A stretch of 64,000 nt of DNA from Geobacillus vulcani PSS1 (GTDB taxonomy: Bacteria; Bacillota; Bacilli; Bacillales; Anoxybacillaceae). Location: assembly GCF_000733845.1 (NCBI RefSeq), contig NZ_JPOI01000001.1, forward strand, positions 2,729,001 through 2,793,000, in the 5' to 3' direction. Of this stretch, positions 1 through 8,663 are shown piece after piece. The first letter of the stretch is position 1, and the number at the start of each line of letters is the position of its first letter. Below the pieces are notes generated by a model. That model had not been told where the DNA came from. It was given only the letters and a program-made list of their open reading frames with translations, and ran no database searches. Both the position numbers and the translations under genes were made by a program.

Positions 1-576
1 TGGTCGCGCAAAATCCTCCTCACACTCGGTGGCGGGTTTATGGCCGCGGGATTCGCGATGGGCTTGATTCAACCATTGGCCGTATTTCTTGTCACGGAGC
101 GGCTCGGGATGGAAGAAAGCGATTTGCAATGGCTGTTTGCCGCCCACGGGGCAGCGATGATGATCGGCGGCGGCATGGCGATGGCCCTCTCCCATCGAAT
201 CGGACCTCACGTTTTGCTGATGCTCGGAATGGGGAGCCTTGCCGTCGGCATTTTTGTCATGGGGTGGTCAACGCTGTTTTGGCTTACCTTATTGGCCGAG
301 TTTATCGCTGGCTTTTTCATGCCGGCGCTGCATATCGGCATTAACACGATTGTGATGAGCCATACGGAAGCAGCGTTTATTGGCCGGGTCAACGGCATTT
401 TGACCCCGCTGTTCATGGGGGCAATGGTCACAACGATGAGCTTGGCGGGGATGCTAAAAGAATGGCTTTCTCTCGTTGTGATCTATCAAATCTCGGCCGC
501 CTTGTTTGTGGTTGGCATCGTCGTCATGCTGCCGATGTTTCGGATGCTGCAGCCAGCGAAGACAAAATCATGGTAA
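1..576 (+). CDS. MFS transporter, C-terminal part (partial)
   Basis: The reading frame is open from base 1, so the gene starts outside the window; about 191 residues remain. They form roughly six hydrophobic segments with short loops (for example MPALHIGINTIVMS and the segment ending in PLFMGAMVTT), as expected for the second half of a 12-helix major facilitator permease. The tail after the last helix is short and basic. This is an inner-membrane secondary transporter; the drug-exporter branch is likely from the general look, but the substrate cannot be read from this half. An inverted repeat follows directly. The next gene is on the other strand, so this is the end of its transcription unit. 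Confidence 0.8.
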   Translation, partial: WSRKILLTLGGGFMAAGFAMGLIQPLAVFLVTERLGMEESDLQWLFAAHGAAMMIGGGMAMALSHRIGPHVLLMLGMGSLAVGIFVMGWSTLFWLTLLAEFIAGFFMPALHIGINTIVMSHTEAAFIGRVNGILTPLFMGAMVTTMSLAGMLKEWLSLVVIYQISAALFVVGIVVMLPMFRMLQPAKTKSW

Positions 577-584
577 GACAGAAG

Positions 585-622
585 CATCAGCTGCTCGGTC
601 ATTGGCGTTCGGGCAGCTGATG
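585..622. terminator. Inverted repeat between convergent genes
   Basis: CATCAGCTGC pairs with GCAGCTGATG across an 18-base loop, just after the MFS stop codon. The tail (TTGTTG) is only moderately T-rich, so termination is likely but not certain. Confidence 0.5.
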
Positions 623-672
623 TTGTTGACACCAAGGTTTCCAACCGTCATCGGTAAATGGCTTCTCTACCT

Positions 673-1623
673 TCATGACCGCTCTTTCTTTTTCATATGT
701 TCGATCGTTCGTTGAATTCCTTCTTCATACGGGGTTCTGGGCACGGGCCCGATTTCCCGCTCGTATTTTTCCCCGCTCAGCACCACGGGTTCCTCATTTA
801 GATACATCATCTCCACCATTTCTCTCATTCCTTTATGAAAAAGCCCTAAAAAGGCGATCATGCCTTTGCCCACTGTAGCGACTTTCTTGGAATATCCGGT
901 GGCTCTTCTTGCGATTTCAACGATTTCGTGCCCGGAAATGACATCACAAGCGGGAATATTCCAATGACTTCCATATGCGGAGCCGCGAAGAGAGAGTTCG
1001 ACTGCCGCTTTGGCTCCATCCGGGGTATAGATAAATTCCCGCTTCACATCCATACGACCGACATATTGCGCGTTTCGCCCGGAAAGCATGCCTTGCAAGG
1101 TGAAGTGCATCAAGGTATTTTCGGCGTTAGGTCCATAAAAATCAGGAAAATGGCAAATAAGAGTCGGCACTCCTCTCTGATGCGCTTCTACAAGCATCTT
1201 ATTCAGTTGCAAGCGAATTTTTCCTTTCCTAGTATGGGGGTTTTTCGGGGTATCTTCTGTTACCTTCCTCCCTGGGCTGCGCCCATAAGCATAAATGTTG
1301 TCGATGAAAACAATCTTCGCCCCGCTTCCTTCCGCTGCCTTCAGCACATTTTTCATGATGATCGGATGACCTTTAGGCCATTCCGGATAGGGGATGTTAA
1401 TCGCATGAAAGATCACATCGACATCTTTGCATGCCTTGTTCAGGTCATCCTCGCGAAACACATCTCCTAAACAAATTTCCACGTCCTTCATTGTTCCAAA
1501 CCTCTGCTGCATCTTATCCTGTGAACGGGCAAAGGCCCTGACAGGGATTCCTCTTGATGCGAGCTCCTGAACGAGGGCATAGCCCATTCCGCCTGATGCG
1601 CCAAGCACGACCGCTTTTCTCAC
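673..1623 (-). CDS. NAD-dependent epimerase/dehydratase family protein
   Basis: A 316-residue Rossmann-fold protein of the extended SDR (epimerase/dehydratase) superfamily. The N-terminus has the nucleotide-binding glycine motif GASGGMG (residues about 8-14), and residue 112 onward (YAYGRSPG) provides the Tyr region where extended SDRs carry YxxxK, although the usual Lys is not in the expected place. A pocket-like HFPDFYGP follows, typical of epimerase-like proteins. The start is GTG, preceded by GAAAGGGG. It is a cytosolic oxidoreductase or a ligand-binding relative; the substrate is unknown. It stands alone, converging on the MFS gene. A 247-base gap separates it from uvsE, in which I see no gene. 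Confidence 0.75.
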   Translation of the reverse strand: MRKAVVLGASGGMGYALVQELASRGIPVRAFARSQDKMQQRFGTMKDVEICLGDVFREDDLNKACKDVDVIFHAINIPYPEWPKGHPIIMKNVLKAAEGSGAKIVFIDNIYAYGRSPGRKVTEDTPKNPHTRKGKIRLQLNKMLVEAHQRGVPTLICHFPDFYGPNAENTLMHFTLQGMLSGRNAQYVGRMDVKREFIYTPDGAKAAVELSLRGSAYGSHWNIPACDVISGHEIVEIARRATGYSKKVATVGKGMIAFLGLFHKGMREMVEMMYLNEEPVVLSGEKYEREIGPVPRTPYEEGIQRTIEHMKKKERS

Positions 1624-1870
1624 ACGTTTGCGCCCCTTTCACCCTGGGCCACTGTTTCATGATCTCCACACGAGACCATCAATGTCTCATGCCATCGTTT
1701 GGCCCATGCCTCTTTCTCTAAAAAACTCTTTTGATCGCCTATTCCCCCATTGTGTGTTATATTCGCCATCTTCCTTCCTTATTCCTTTCACGGCCCAGTC
1801 GATATTTTATTGGAACATATAAAAAAGTGCGTATGGCTCGCGGTCTGGATGATGATCGTCACAATCCTTG

Positions 1871-2836
1871 TCACTTCACATAAAAGCTCGCTCCATCCAT
1901 CCACTCTATTTCGTCATAGCGCTTGAGGTCGCGCACAAGCTGAAACAACGCCTCATCTTTTTGTTTCGCTTCGATCATGCAGTCAAGCTGCCGAACGGTG
2001 CCTTTGACTTCCTGCAAAAAGCGGATGAACATCTCAGCATCGATAAAATCGTGATGGGCGCGGAACTGTCTGTCGCTTTTTGGGCTTGAGAGATGCATTT
2101 TCATCGGCAACGGCGAGTGGCGCCATGTCGCCACGATCCGTTCCCAGTCTGGCCGCCAGTCTTCTTCGTCGTGATTGGCGAGATGGTGGTGCAAATCAAA
2201 AACGAGCGGCACGCCGAGTTTTTCGCATGCATAGAGAGCATCGCGCAGTGTAAACACCGTATCATCATTTTCAAACATGATCATTCGCTGCAACGGGGCG
2301 GGGATGTACGCCCAATTATGGATCAGTTGCTCCAACGCCTTTTCTTTGTCGCCATACCCGCCGCCAAGATGGAGCACGCAGCGGTGTTCTACGTCAATCC
2401 CCATTCCGCGCAACAGTTCTCGATGCAGATGCAGCGTGCGCAATGAAGTGCGAAACACATCGGCATCAGGGGAATTCAGCACAACAAAATGCTCTGGGTG
2501 GAAATCAAGCCGCATCGGATACTCACGCAAAAACAGCGCGATCGATCGCAACGCTTCACGGATCGGAGCGAGATAATCCCACCCGTCTAGCTCTGGATGA
2601 TTGGCAAGCGGAATAAGCCGCGAACTGAGACGGAAAAAATGGATGTCATGCGCCTTGTTATGTTTGAGCAAGCGAAGGCAGTTTTCGACATTGGAGATAG
2701 CGATCCGCTCAAGCTTGCGAATCGCCGCCTCGCGATCGCGAATGGCGCGAAATTGCGCCGCGGTCATCGTTTGAGAGGGAGAGCAATGAGGGACATGCAC
2801 GCTCATAGCGGCATAGCCGAGCCGGACGACGGTCAT
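1871..2836 (-). CDS. uvsE: UV DNA damage endonuclease UvsE
   Basis: 321 residues, the usual length of bacterial UVDE. This TIM-barrel enzyme nicks DNA 5' of UV photoproducts and other lesions, starting an excision route independent of UvrABC. Family signatures visible: LGYAAMSVHVP at the N-terminus, HPEHFVVLNSP near residue 115, the metal-site stretches VLHLGGGYGDKEKA, FENDD, FDLHHHLAN, and KMHLSSPK near the C-terminus, which together supply the metal-binding His, Glu and Asp residues. GGAGGAAC lies 9 bases before the ATG. It is divergent from the polyamine gene with 187 bases between, so both promoters lie there. Confidence 0.93.
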   Translation of the reverse strand: MTVVRLGYAAMSVHVPHCSPSQTMTAAQFRAIRDREAAIRKLERIAISNVENCLRLLKHNKAHDIHFFRLSSRLIPLANHPELDGWDYLAPIREALRSIALFLREYPMRLDFHPEHFVVLNSPDADVFRTSLRTLHLHRELLRGMGIDVEHRCVLHLGGGYGDKEKALEQLIHNWAYIPAPLQRMIMFENDDTVFTLRDALYACEKLGVPLVFDLHHHLANHDEEDWRPDWERIVATWRHSPLPMKMHLSSPKSDRQFRAHHDFIDAEMFIRFLQEVKGTVRQLDCMIEAKQKDEALFQLVRDLKRYDEIEWMDGASFYVK

Positions 2837-3023
2837 AACAATGTTCCTCCGTTCTATCCATCGATTGCCGCTGGTTAGTATACCCGACCTGACCGCTGTC
2901 TATGAACGACCCCCCTTTTTCAAGAGCCGACACAATGACACATGAGCAAGGGCAATCGTACAAGCTATTCTAAACACAATTCAATAAGATAAATCAAACC
3001 ATACAGAAAGGGATGAGAGCGAA

Positions 3024-4322
3024 TTGAATATTGAAGGAAAGCACATCATCATTGATGCCTTTGAGTGCGATCCTGCTCGGCTCAATCATATTGTCCACTT
3101 GGAACAATTGCTTGCCAAAGCGGCACAAGAAGCGGGCATGACCGTGTTGTATTCGTATTTTCATCCATTCCAACCACAAGGAATCACCGGCATGCTCGTC
3201 TTATCCACTTCCCATCTTTCCGTGCACACATGGCCGGAGGAACGGTATGCGTCATTCGATTTTTACACATGCGGGGAACACGACCCAACGGACCAAGTGG
3301 AGTGTCTGTTAAAAGGAATCGGAGCAAAAAGAGCCGTCATTTACGCTGTCCCACGGGGAAGAGCAACACCCCAACTGATTTGCGGCAAGGAAGTGAACTC
3401 TTTTGATCCCAGTCCTGCCCTGCATACACAACATGGCAGCGCCATTGCCCGCGGGGACAAGTGGGACCAAATTGGGCTGAAAGAACTGCTGCGTCACCCA
3501 CATACAAGCTTGTTCCAAGAAAAAAGCGCCTTTCAACACATCCACCTAATTGAAGCAACGGATGTCAGAATGTACTTAGACGAGCAGCTGCAGTTCAGCT
3601 CTCTCGATGAACGGATTTACCATGAGGCGCTTGTTCATCCTATCTTCACTTTCGCTCCGAATCGCGAACGGGTGCTCATTTTAGGTGGCGGCGACGGTTT
3701 GGCGCTCAGAGAGGTGCTCAAATACGACGATGTCAAACATGTTGACCTTGTTGATTTAGACCCTTTTGTATTGCATGCGGCGAAGCATGTCAAACGTTTA
3801 GCGGATTTGAACCAATACTCACTCCATGACCGCCGTGTCACCATTCATCCTCAGAACGCAGTCGACTTTCTTGCTTCCCGTCCCGCCCCGTACCCCATCA
3901 TTATCATTGATTTTCCAGATCCGACCGATCCAACAACCAGCGATTTGTATACAACCGAATTTTACACCCTGTTGCGTGATTCTCTCGCTGAAGAAGGGGT
4001 GTTTGTCTGTCAATCTTCTTCTCCTGAAGATACGCCTATCGTCTTTTGGAGCATAGGGAAAACCATCGAAAGCGCAGGATTTCAAATCCTTAGTTACCAT
4101 ACGATTGTTCCCTCCTTTGGAGATTGGGGGTTCCATATCGGGGCCAACGCTTCTATTTCGTGGAAACATCAGCGCCCGCCAATATCTTGCCCTACCTTGC
4201 CGGCTGATCTGAAGACATTATTAGAGTTTCCTCCTAATATTTTGGAAAAGAAAAAAATGGCTTTTGTCAATTCCAAGCAACATTCCATCTTGCACCATGT
4301 ATTTCATCAGGAGTATGCATAG
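3024..4322 (+). CDS. Fused SpeD-type pyruvoyl decarboxylase and spermidine-synthase-like protein
   Basis: 432 residues with two domains. Residues 1-120 are a bacterial-type AdoMet decarboxylase proenzyme: the self-cleaving Ser63, His68 and Cys83 of the family are all present (TSHLSVHTWPE at 62-72, YTCG at 81-84), so a pyruvoyl enzyme is expected. The residue before the cleavage Ser is Thr instead of the usual Glu. Residues 170-432 resemble an aminopropyltransferase, with YLDEQLQFSSLDERIYHEAL, the AdoMet-type loop GGGDG (221-225) and DFPDP (296-300) in place of the classical DSTDP. One polypeptide could thus make decarboxylated AdoMet and transfer its aminopropyl group to a diamine. The start is TTG with AAAGGG 11 bases upstream. 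The Thr62 and FPDP changes mean the real substrates need testing. Confidence 0.8.
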   Translation: MNIEGKHIIIDAFECDPARLNHIVHLEQLLAKAAQEAGMTVLYSYFHPFQPQGITGMLVLSTSHLSVHTWPEERYASFDFYTCGEHDPTDQVECLLKGIGAKRAVIYAVPRGRATPQLICGKEVNSFDPSPALHTQHGSAIARGDKWDQIGLKELLRHPHTSLFQEKSAFQHIHLIEATDVRMYLDEQLQFSSLDERIYHEALVHPIFTFAPNRERVLILGGGDGLALREVLKYDDVKHVDLVDLDPFVLHAAKHVKRLADLNQYSLHDRRVTIHPQNAVDFLASRPAPYPIIIIDFPDPTDPTTSDLYTTEFYTLLRDSLAEEGVFVCQSSSPEDTPIVFWSIGKTIESAGFQILSYHTIVPSFGDWGFHIGANASISWKHQRPPISCPTLPADLKTLLEFPPNILEKKKMAFVNSKQHSILHHVFHQEYA

Positions 4323-4330
4323 CCTCCATA

Positions 4331-4395
4331 TCGGCCGCATAATGCGGCCGATTAGAAAAAAATGCGGCACGGGATCAGCCTGCCGCCTTTTTTTT
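4331..4395 (+). terminator. Palindrome plus terminator after the polyamine gene
   Basis: Two hairpins in a row. The first is a 10-bp inverted repeat TCGGCCGCAT/ATGCGGCCGA (4331-4351). The second, GCGGCA...TGCCGC (4364-4386), is followed by eight T and is a standard Rho-independent terminator. Confidence 0.8.
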
Positions 4396-4944
4396 GTTAA
4401 AGCGCTCTCTCCAGATTGGAATCAACGACCATCACTTTTACCTATATTTACATTACACGGGCTTTGTACTCTAACATCTGACAGGGTTCATGGAAAGATC
4501 ATAACACCGTTTCATATCGGTCATGGATGCGCACACGCCCCGTTTTTTCACGCCTTTTTTGGTTCAGACGAGGCTTCGATGCGTCCTTCTAACATATGGA
4601 CAGAAAACATGAACAGGCATATGACCTGCCGAGACATTTGCCTCTTGTTTTACTGCACTTTTCCTTTGGCAGCTCATATTCATGCAGGCTCTATTGCTTG
4701 CTGGGAAATGTTGGTCATCCAATGCTCGGAATAACCCCGCCGCCTTTCTCCCGTGCATCCATTTCCCTTTTGGACGATCATCTATGGCGAACAAATGCGG
4801 ATTTTGCAGAAATTGCACGAATAGCACAGGACAAGATGATTTTAGGACACATATATATACAGTACAAACAAGCTATATAGACATATATAGACAATGGAAA
4901 GAGATGAACGGAACAAAAGAAATCGGAAAAACGCGAAAGGAGTG
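4396..4944. other. Gene-free stretch, about 550 bases
   Basis: No reading frame here has a credible ribosome binding site or protein-like composition. Close to the next gene lies a short direct repeat (TATATAGACA twice, 4873-4892) in A/T-rich DNA that probably holds the promoter of the permease gene. Confidence 0.5.
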
Positions 4945-6291
4945 ATGTCTATTACATCAGCTATGGTCCTCTTTGCCTTTTTCTTTACGATCATGCTCAT
5001 TTACTGGCGCCCTAAAGGAATGAATGAGGCCATTCCCGCAACCATCGGTGCGCTAATCGTCATCGCCAGCGGAGCGGTGAACGCGTCTCATCTCATGGAT
5101 ATTAGCATCAAAGTAAGCGGGGCAGCCATGACCATCATTTCAACTCTTGTCATGGCACTTGTGCTCGAAAGCATCGGTTTTTTTCATTGGATTGCCTCTC
5201 TTCTTGCTCAGCGTTCCAATGGGTCAGGGATCCGGTTATTTTGGTACACCAACGCTCTTTGTTTTCTGATGACGCTTTTTTTTAACAATGACGGCAGCAT
5301 CATGATCACGACGCCGATTTTACTGTTGCTTTTAAACAGCTTTCAGCTGAAAAAACATCAGAAATTACCGTATCTCATCAGCGGGGCGTTGATTGCCACC
5401 GCCTCGAGCGCCCCGATCGGCGTAAGCAACATGGTCAATTTAATTTCATTAAAAATCATCGATATGAACTTATACATGCAGACAGCGATGATGTTTGTTC
5501 CCTCAGTGCTTGGGCTGTTGTTTTTGCTGGGGTTGTTGTTTCTCGTTTTTTATCACGATATCCCGAAAACATTGCCACCAATGGCGGTTCCTATTACTCC
5601 CCTCTCGTTTTTTCATCATCCTTTGCAGAACCGTTCCGCCTACGATGAGATGAAAGTATCGGAAAACAAAATGAAGATGATTCTTCTGTTCGTGCTAACC
5701 ATCCGGTTGAGCCTGTTTGCCGCTTCATACATGCATATTCCCATTGAAGTGGTCGCGCTCACAGGATCATGTGTACTATTAGGATGGCGGTGGTATGCTT
5801 TAAAGATGAGCCCATACGATGTATTAAGAAAAGCACCTTGGCACATTCTTATGTTTGCTTTCGGGATGTATGTCATCATTTACGGCCTGAACCACATCGG
5901 GTTGAGCCATTATGTGACAAAGCTGTCGGGATTGCATGCGTCGGATATGTTTTCATCGATGTTTGTCATGGGATCGATGCTGTCTGTTTTATCCAATCTA
6001 TTTAATAACCACCCTGCCCTCATGATTGGAACCTTGGCGTTGACAGAAATGAACATGGATCCGCTTATTGCCAAGGCCGCTTACGCCTCCATGATCATCG
6101 GCAGCGATATCGGTTCGCTCCTCTTGCCGACGGGAACGCTCGCTACCTTGCTATGGATGCATATTTTACATCAACATCGCTGTCCCGTTTCATGGACAGC
6201 CTATATCAGAATTACTTTGCTCGTTATTCCACTGACTGTTGTCTTTACGCTGGCCATGCTGTATAGTTGGATTTCCATTCTATTTATGTAA
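4945..6291 (+). CDS. ArsB/NhaD-type membrane permease
   Basis: About 448 residues with 11-12 hydrophobic helices, of the ion transporter superfamily that includes ArsB, NhaD and citrate/sulfate carriers. Diagnostic are two related re-entrant segments, FFNNDGSIMITTPILL in the first half and LSNLFNNHPALMIGTLAL in the second: the paired asparagine motifs of this family. Family members export arsenite or antimonite, or exchange Na+ and H+. No arsR or arsC is near, so an arsenic role is unproven. The start is uncertain: AAAGGAG sits only two bases before this ATG, while an in-frame ATG at 4894 lacks a ribosome binding site and one at 4963 is 20 bases away. A strong terminator follows. Confidence 0.8.
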   Translation: MSITSAMVLFAFFFTIMLIYWRPKGMNEAIPATIGALIVIASGAVNASHLMDISIKVSGAAMTIISTLVMALVLESIGFFHWIASLLAQRSNGSGIRLFWYTNALCFLMTLFFNNDGSIMITTPILLLLLNSFQLKKHQKLPYLISGALIATASSAPIGVSNMVNLISLKIIDMNLYMQTAMMFVPSVLGLLFLLGLLFLVFYHDIPKTLPPMAVPITPLSFFHHPLQNRSAYDEMKVSENKMKMILLFVLTIRLSLFAASYMHIPIEVVALTGSCVLLGWRWYALKMSPYDVLRKAPWHILMFAFGMYVIIYGLNHIGLSHYVTKLSGLHASDMFSSMFVMGSMLSVLSNLFNNHPALMIGTLALTEMNMDPLIAKAAYASMIIGSDIGSLLLPTGTLATLLWMHILHQHRCPVSWTAYIRITLLVIPLTVVFTLAMLYSWISILFM

Positions 6292-6296
6292 ACCCA

Positions 6297-6340
6297 TAAA
6301 AAATCCCTCCTTTGCTTTATGACGCTAGGAGGGATTTTTT
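6297..6340. terminator. Rho-independent terminator, bidirectional
   Basis: AAAAAATCCCTCCT pairs with AGGAGGGATTTTTT over a 15-base loop, with A and T runs on the two sides, so it can stop transcription in both directions. Confidence 0.93.
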
Positions 6341-6481
6341 GCATACCAACACAGTAGTGAAACGCTGCTCAGTCGAATGTGCCACGCGCCATCCTGTAAA
6401 CCCATTTCTGTTTGGAATAGGGAGAAAGTCGGTGATGCGCATGTAAATCTCCGGTTCATTGTACAGCCTTGTTCGCTCCAT
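6317..6481 (-). CDS. Small hypothetical protein (54 aa)
   Basis: A short frame starting MERTRLYNEPEIYMRITD, with AAGGAGGA 12 bases before the ATG (an in-frame ATG at 6514 lacks such a site). The composition is protein-like (aromatic and charged residues mixed), but I recognise no family, and its end runs into the terminator hairpin. It may be a real small gene or a chance frame. Confidence 0.3.
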   Translation of the reverse strand: MERTRLYNEPEIYMRITDFLPIPNRNGFTGWRVAHSTEQRFTTVLVCKKSLLAS

Positions 6482-6522
6482 TCTCTTGCTGCGTCCTCCT
6501 TCTTTATGGATCATCCTGATCG

Positions 6523-6563
6523 AGAAAACCCGCCCTCCTTAAACGAAGAAACCATAAGGAGGG
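6523..6563 (-). terminator. Terminator after the cotB operon
   Basis: Read leftward, CCCTCCTTA pairs with TAAGGAGGG across a 13-base loop and is followed by CGGGTTTTC. It sits immediately after the stop codon of the cotB-like gene. Confidence 0.75.
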
Positions 6564-6565
6564 GG

Positions 6566-7234
6566 TCAAGATGGAGAATGGACGGTCTTTAAATGAATCA
6601 CCTTCCAATAAATCGAATCTCCACCCGCTGTGACAAGTTCGGCAATATTGTTTTGTACGCGCTTTAACAGGCCGATTTTCATCGGGTGATCACCCAAATC
6701 GAAAATGACTAATTGTCCTTCCATCTTTTTGAGCTGTTCCTCCAAGGACCGTTGCAGCGAAAGCGAAGTTGGCTGCACCGGCAGCACATCGTTTCCTAAT
6801 GTGTAAGGCGTGATATTTTTCTGGTAAGGAGTCAACCATTTTAAATGATTCAGCGAAATGAGCATGGCTTTATAAACCGGTGAATAAAAAACGAAGTAAT
6901 CATTGAACACATTGGTAATATAGCCATGGATTGATTTATTTCCAATGACATAAATTTCAACAAATCGACCTTTGGCATTTAATAACGTTTTTCGATAAGA
7001 GATTCCCGATTCTTCCTGCAACGGGACTTCTGGAAAAGGACTAGCGATTTCGAAAGAGGGATCGGTGTGGCGTTTAATGTAATGAATATGCAAATGGGGG
7101 ACATACAAATATTCTTTTCCTGTATAGATCACCACAATATCCAACCCAAAGTCGACAAGAACCCCTTGAACCGTTGTCCCCCCGGAAATCTCCATTTTCA
7201 CATGTTTTCCTAACAGTGTTTTTAATGGATCCAT
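6566..7234 (-). CDS. CotB-like spore coat protein (short form)
   Basis: 222 residues. Residues 1-60 (LLGKHVKMEISGGTTVQGVLVDFG, then YLYVPHLHIHYIK) form the small beta-rich repeat also found three times in CotB: a K-V strand, a G-x-L-x-D/V-F/V turn and a final H-x-x-x-I-K. A second degenerate copy follows at about 85-140 (GRFVEIYVIGNKSIHGYITNVFNDYFVFYSP) and a third near 170-215. There is no signal peptide, as expected for coat proteins made in the mother cell. It begins 46 bases after cotB with AAAAGGATGAGAGG upstream, so the two are co-transcribed. Likely role: partner or structural component of the coat. The family call is from sequence resemblance; its exact role is unknown. Confidence 0.65.
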   Translation of the reverse strand: MDPLKTLLGKHVKMEISGGTTVQGVLVDFGLDIVVIYTGKEYLYVPHLHIHYIKRHTDPSFEIASPFPEVPLQEESGISYRKTLLNAKGRFVEIYVIGNKSIHGYITNVFNDYFVFYSPVYKAMLISLNHLKWLTPYQKNITPYTLGNDVLPVQPTSLSLQRSLEEQLKKMEGQLVIFDLGDHPMKIGLLKRVQNNIAELVTAGGDSIYWKVIHLKTVHSPS

Positions 7235-7280
7235 TGCCTCTCATCCTTTTTGATTTCAGGTGAATGCTGCCTGTTGCACG

Positions 7281-8450
7281 TTAGTCATGTTTGTGGTTTT
7301 GATCCTCTTTTTTTGGCTTCTCCTCATCTTTTTTCTTTGATTTTTCATGAGGGTCGCCTTTTTTCTCTTTATTCTTGTCTTCCTCGTGTTTTTTTATCTT
7401 GTGGTTTTCTTCCTTTCCTTTTTTCTCCTTTTCACTCTTCTCTTCTTTTGTCTCAGCGGAATCTGTTTTCTTGTCGTCTTTGGCCTTTTCCTCCCCCTTC
7501 TTTTTCTTTTCTTTCTCCTTCTTGTGCTGTTCGTCTTCCTTTTCCCCTTTTTTCTCCTGATGGGATGCTTGCGGCTCCTGCTGTTTTTGTTCTCCCTGGT
7601 TCTCGCCGTCTCCTTGGCGTTCTCCCGCCGTCACCGCTTGAAATGCTCCCTTGGGGCCGCAGCTGATGCTTTTGATGTGATGAGGATGAACTCGAATAAT
7701 TTCATTTCCATTGACAATCGTATAATATCCGCTGCCGCCGGGAACAAGAATCCCTTCAATCGCTTCAGGTCCTCCTCGGTTTATGGCCACCCATGTATGC
7801 GTTAAATGGGCCAATAAATCTGACAAATTTTGCGCGTTGACATATGGAGGAGGAGAGAGCGTTTCCTGATGTGTAGAGGTGTCCTCTGGTGATGGAGAAA
7901 CATCATCTGCCGATGATGGAGAGACGTTGTCCACCGCTTCATTTGCTGATGAGCCGGCTTCTGGTGCGGTTTCTTCACGTTTGATAGGCAGGCTGATACT
8001 TTTAATATGTTGAAGATGATAAAACACAACCCCATCATCCCGGGTGAACAGGACAATATGGTCGTCATTAACGCCTAATAATGTGCCTTGTTTGGATTCA
8101 GGCCCACCTTGATTGACCTGAATATAAGCATCGACCAAATGTTGTAACAGTTCATGAAAGCAGCTGAATCCCGCGGGGATCTCCGTATCGGACGGGTTGG
8201 CCAAATCGGAAACAGAAGGGATCGAATTCTGTTTGGCGTTTTCGGTGATGCTTTGAACATGGTGCAGCGCATAATAAATGACGGATGACCCGTCCATAAG
8301 AGAAAGATAGTCGGATTGGACATCAAGCAATTTACCGGTTTTGGATTCCGGACCTCCACGATAAATGGTGACTGTCTTCCCAATTAACGGCGCCAATTCA
8401 TCGTTGGAGCGCGAAGGGATGGAATGGTCATTCATGCCATATAACGTCAT
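7281..8450 (-). CDS. cotB: Spore coat protein CotB
   Basis: 389 residues. Three copies of the CotB repeat are clear: TIYRGGPESKTGKLLDVQ (about 29-46) ending HHVQSI, then NQGGPESKQGTLLGV ending QHIKSI, and NRGGPEAIEGILVPG ending HHIKSI, followed by the family-typical GPKG. These match Bacillus subtilis CotB, an outer spore coat protein. The C-terminal third is a nearly pure Lys/Glu/Asp tail (from about residue 285), whereas the B. subtilis tail is Ser-rich and is phosphorylated by the CotH kinase. The promoter should be late-sporulation type; GGGAGG precedes the ATG. The downstream cotB-like gene is in the same operon. No cotH or cotG is in the window. Confidence 0.9.
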   Translation of the reverse strand: MTLYGMNDHSIPSRSNDELAPLIGKTVTIYRGGPESKTGKLLDVQSDYLSLMDGSSVIYYALHHVQSITENAKQNSIPSVSDLANPSDTEIPAGFSCFHELLQHLVDAYIQVNQGGPESKQGTLLGVNDDHIVLFTRDDGVVFYHLQHIKSISLPIKREETAPEAGSSANEAVDNVSPSSADDVSPSPEDTSTHQETLSPPPYVNAQNLSDLLAHLTHTWVAINRGGPEAIEGILVPGGSGYYTIVNGNEIIRVHPHHIKSISCGPKGAFQAVTAGERQGDGENQGEQKQQEPQASHQEKKGEKEDEQHKKEKEKKKKGEEKAKDDKKTDSAETKEEKSEKEKKGKEENHKIKKHEEDKNKEKKGDPHEKSKKKDEEKPKKEDQNHKHD

Positions 8451-8546
8451 ATCTCAATAACGCCTCCCTGTCTTTTTATCCATAAGGGGTGTTCATACTG
8501 TATATATACGTATCCTGTAAACATTATGCATAGGTCCATCGCCTAA

Positions 8547-8663
8547 CTATGAAAAAATAAGCCCCCAACGTTGTTCCCCGGGAATCGGTCTTGCTGATGC
8601 AACCAAGCCAGGAGGCAGTTCTTGATTTCTTTGAATCAGTGCCTCTCGTTCGCGTCCATTCAT
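8547..8663 (-). CDS. Possible 38-residue protein upstream of cotB
   Basis: A short frame beginning MNGREREALIQRN with a well-mixed composition and a clear stop, pointing toward cotB. GGCGAGAAG directly precedes the ATG and is a weak binding site. It is too short to assign. The DNA just before its start is identical over 16 bases to the tip of the IS element found elsewhere in the window, so it may be coding DNA joined to an IS relic. Confidence 0.3.
   Translation of the reverse strand: MNGREREALIQRNQELPPGLVASARPIPGEQRWGLIFS

Noticed and set aside
4264..4734. 156-codon frame after the polyamine gene
   Set aside because: Overlaps the end of that gene and a terminator, with no binding site and no protein-like pattern.
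7347..7805. Long hydrophobic rightward frame opposite cotB
   Set aside because: It is the complement of the Lys/Glu-rich tail of CotB; such tails always give Phe/Leu/Ser-rich antisense frames. No ribosome binding site.
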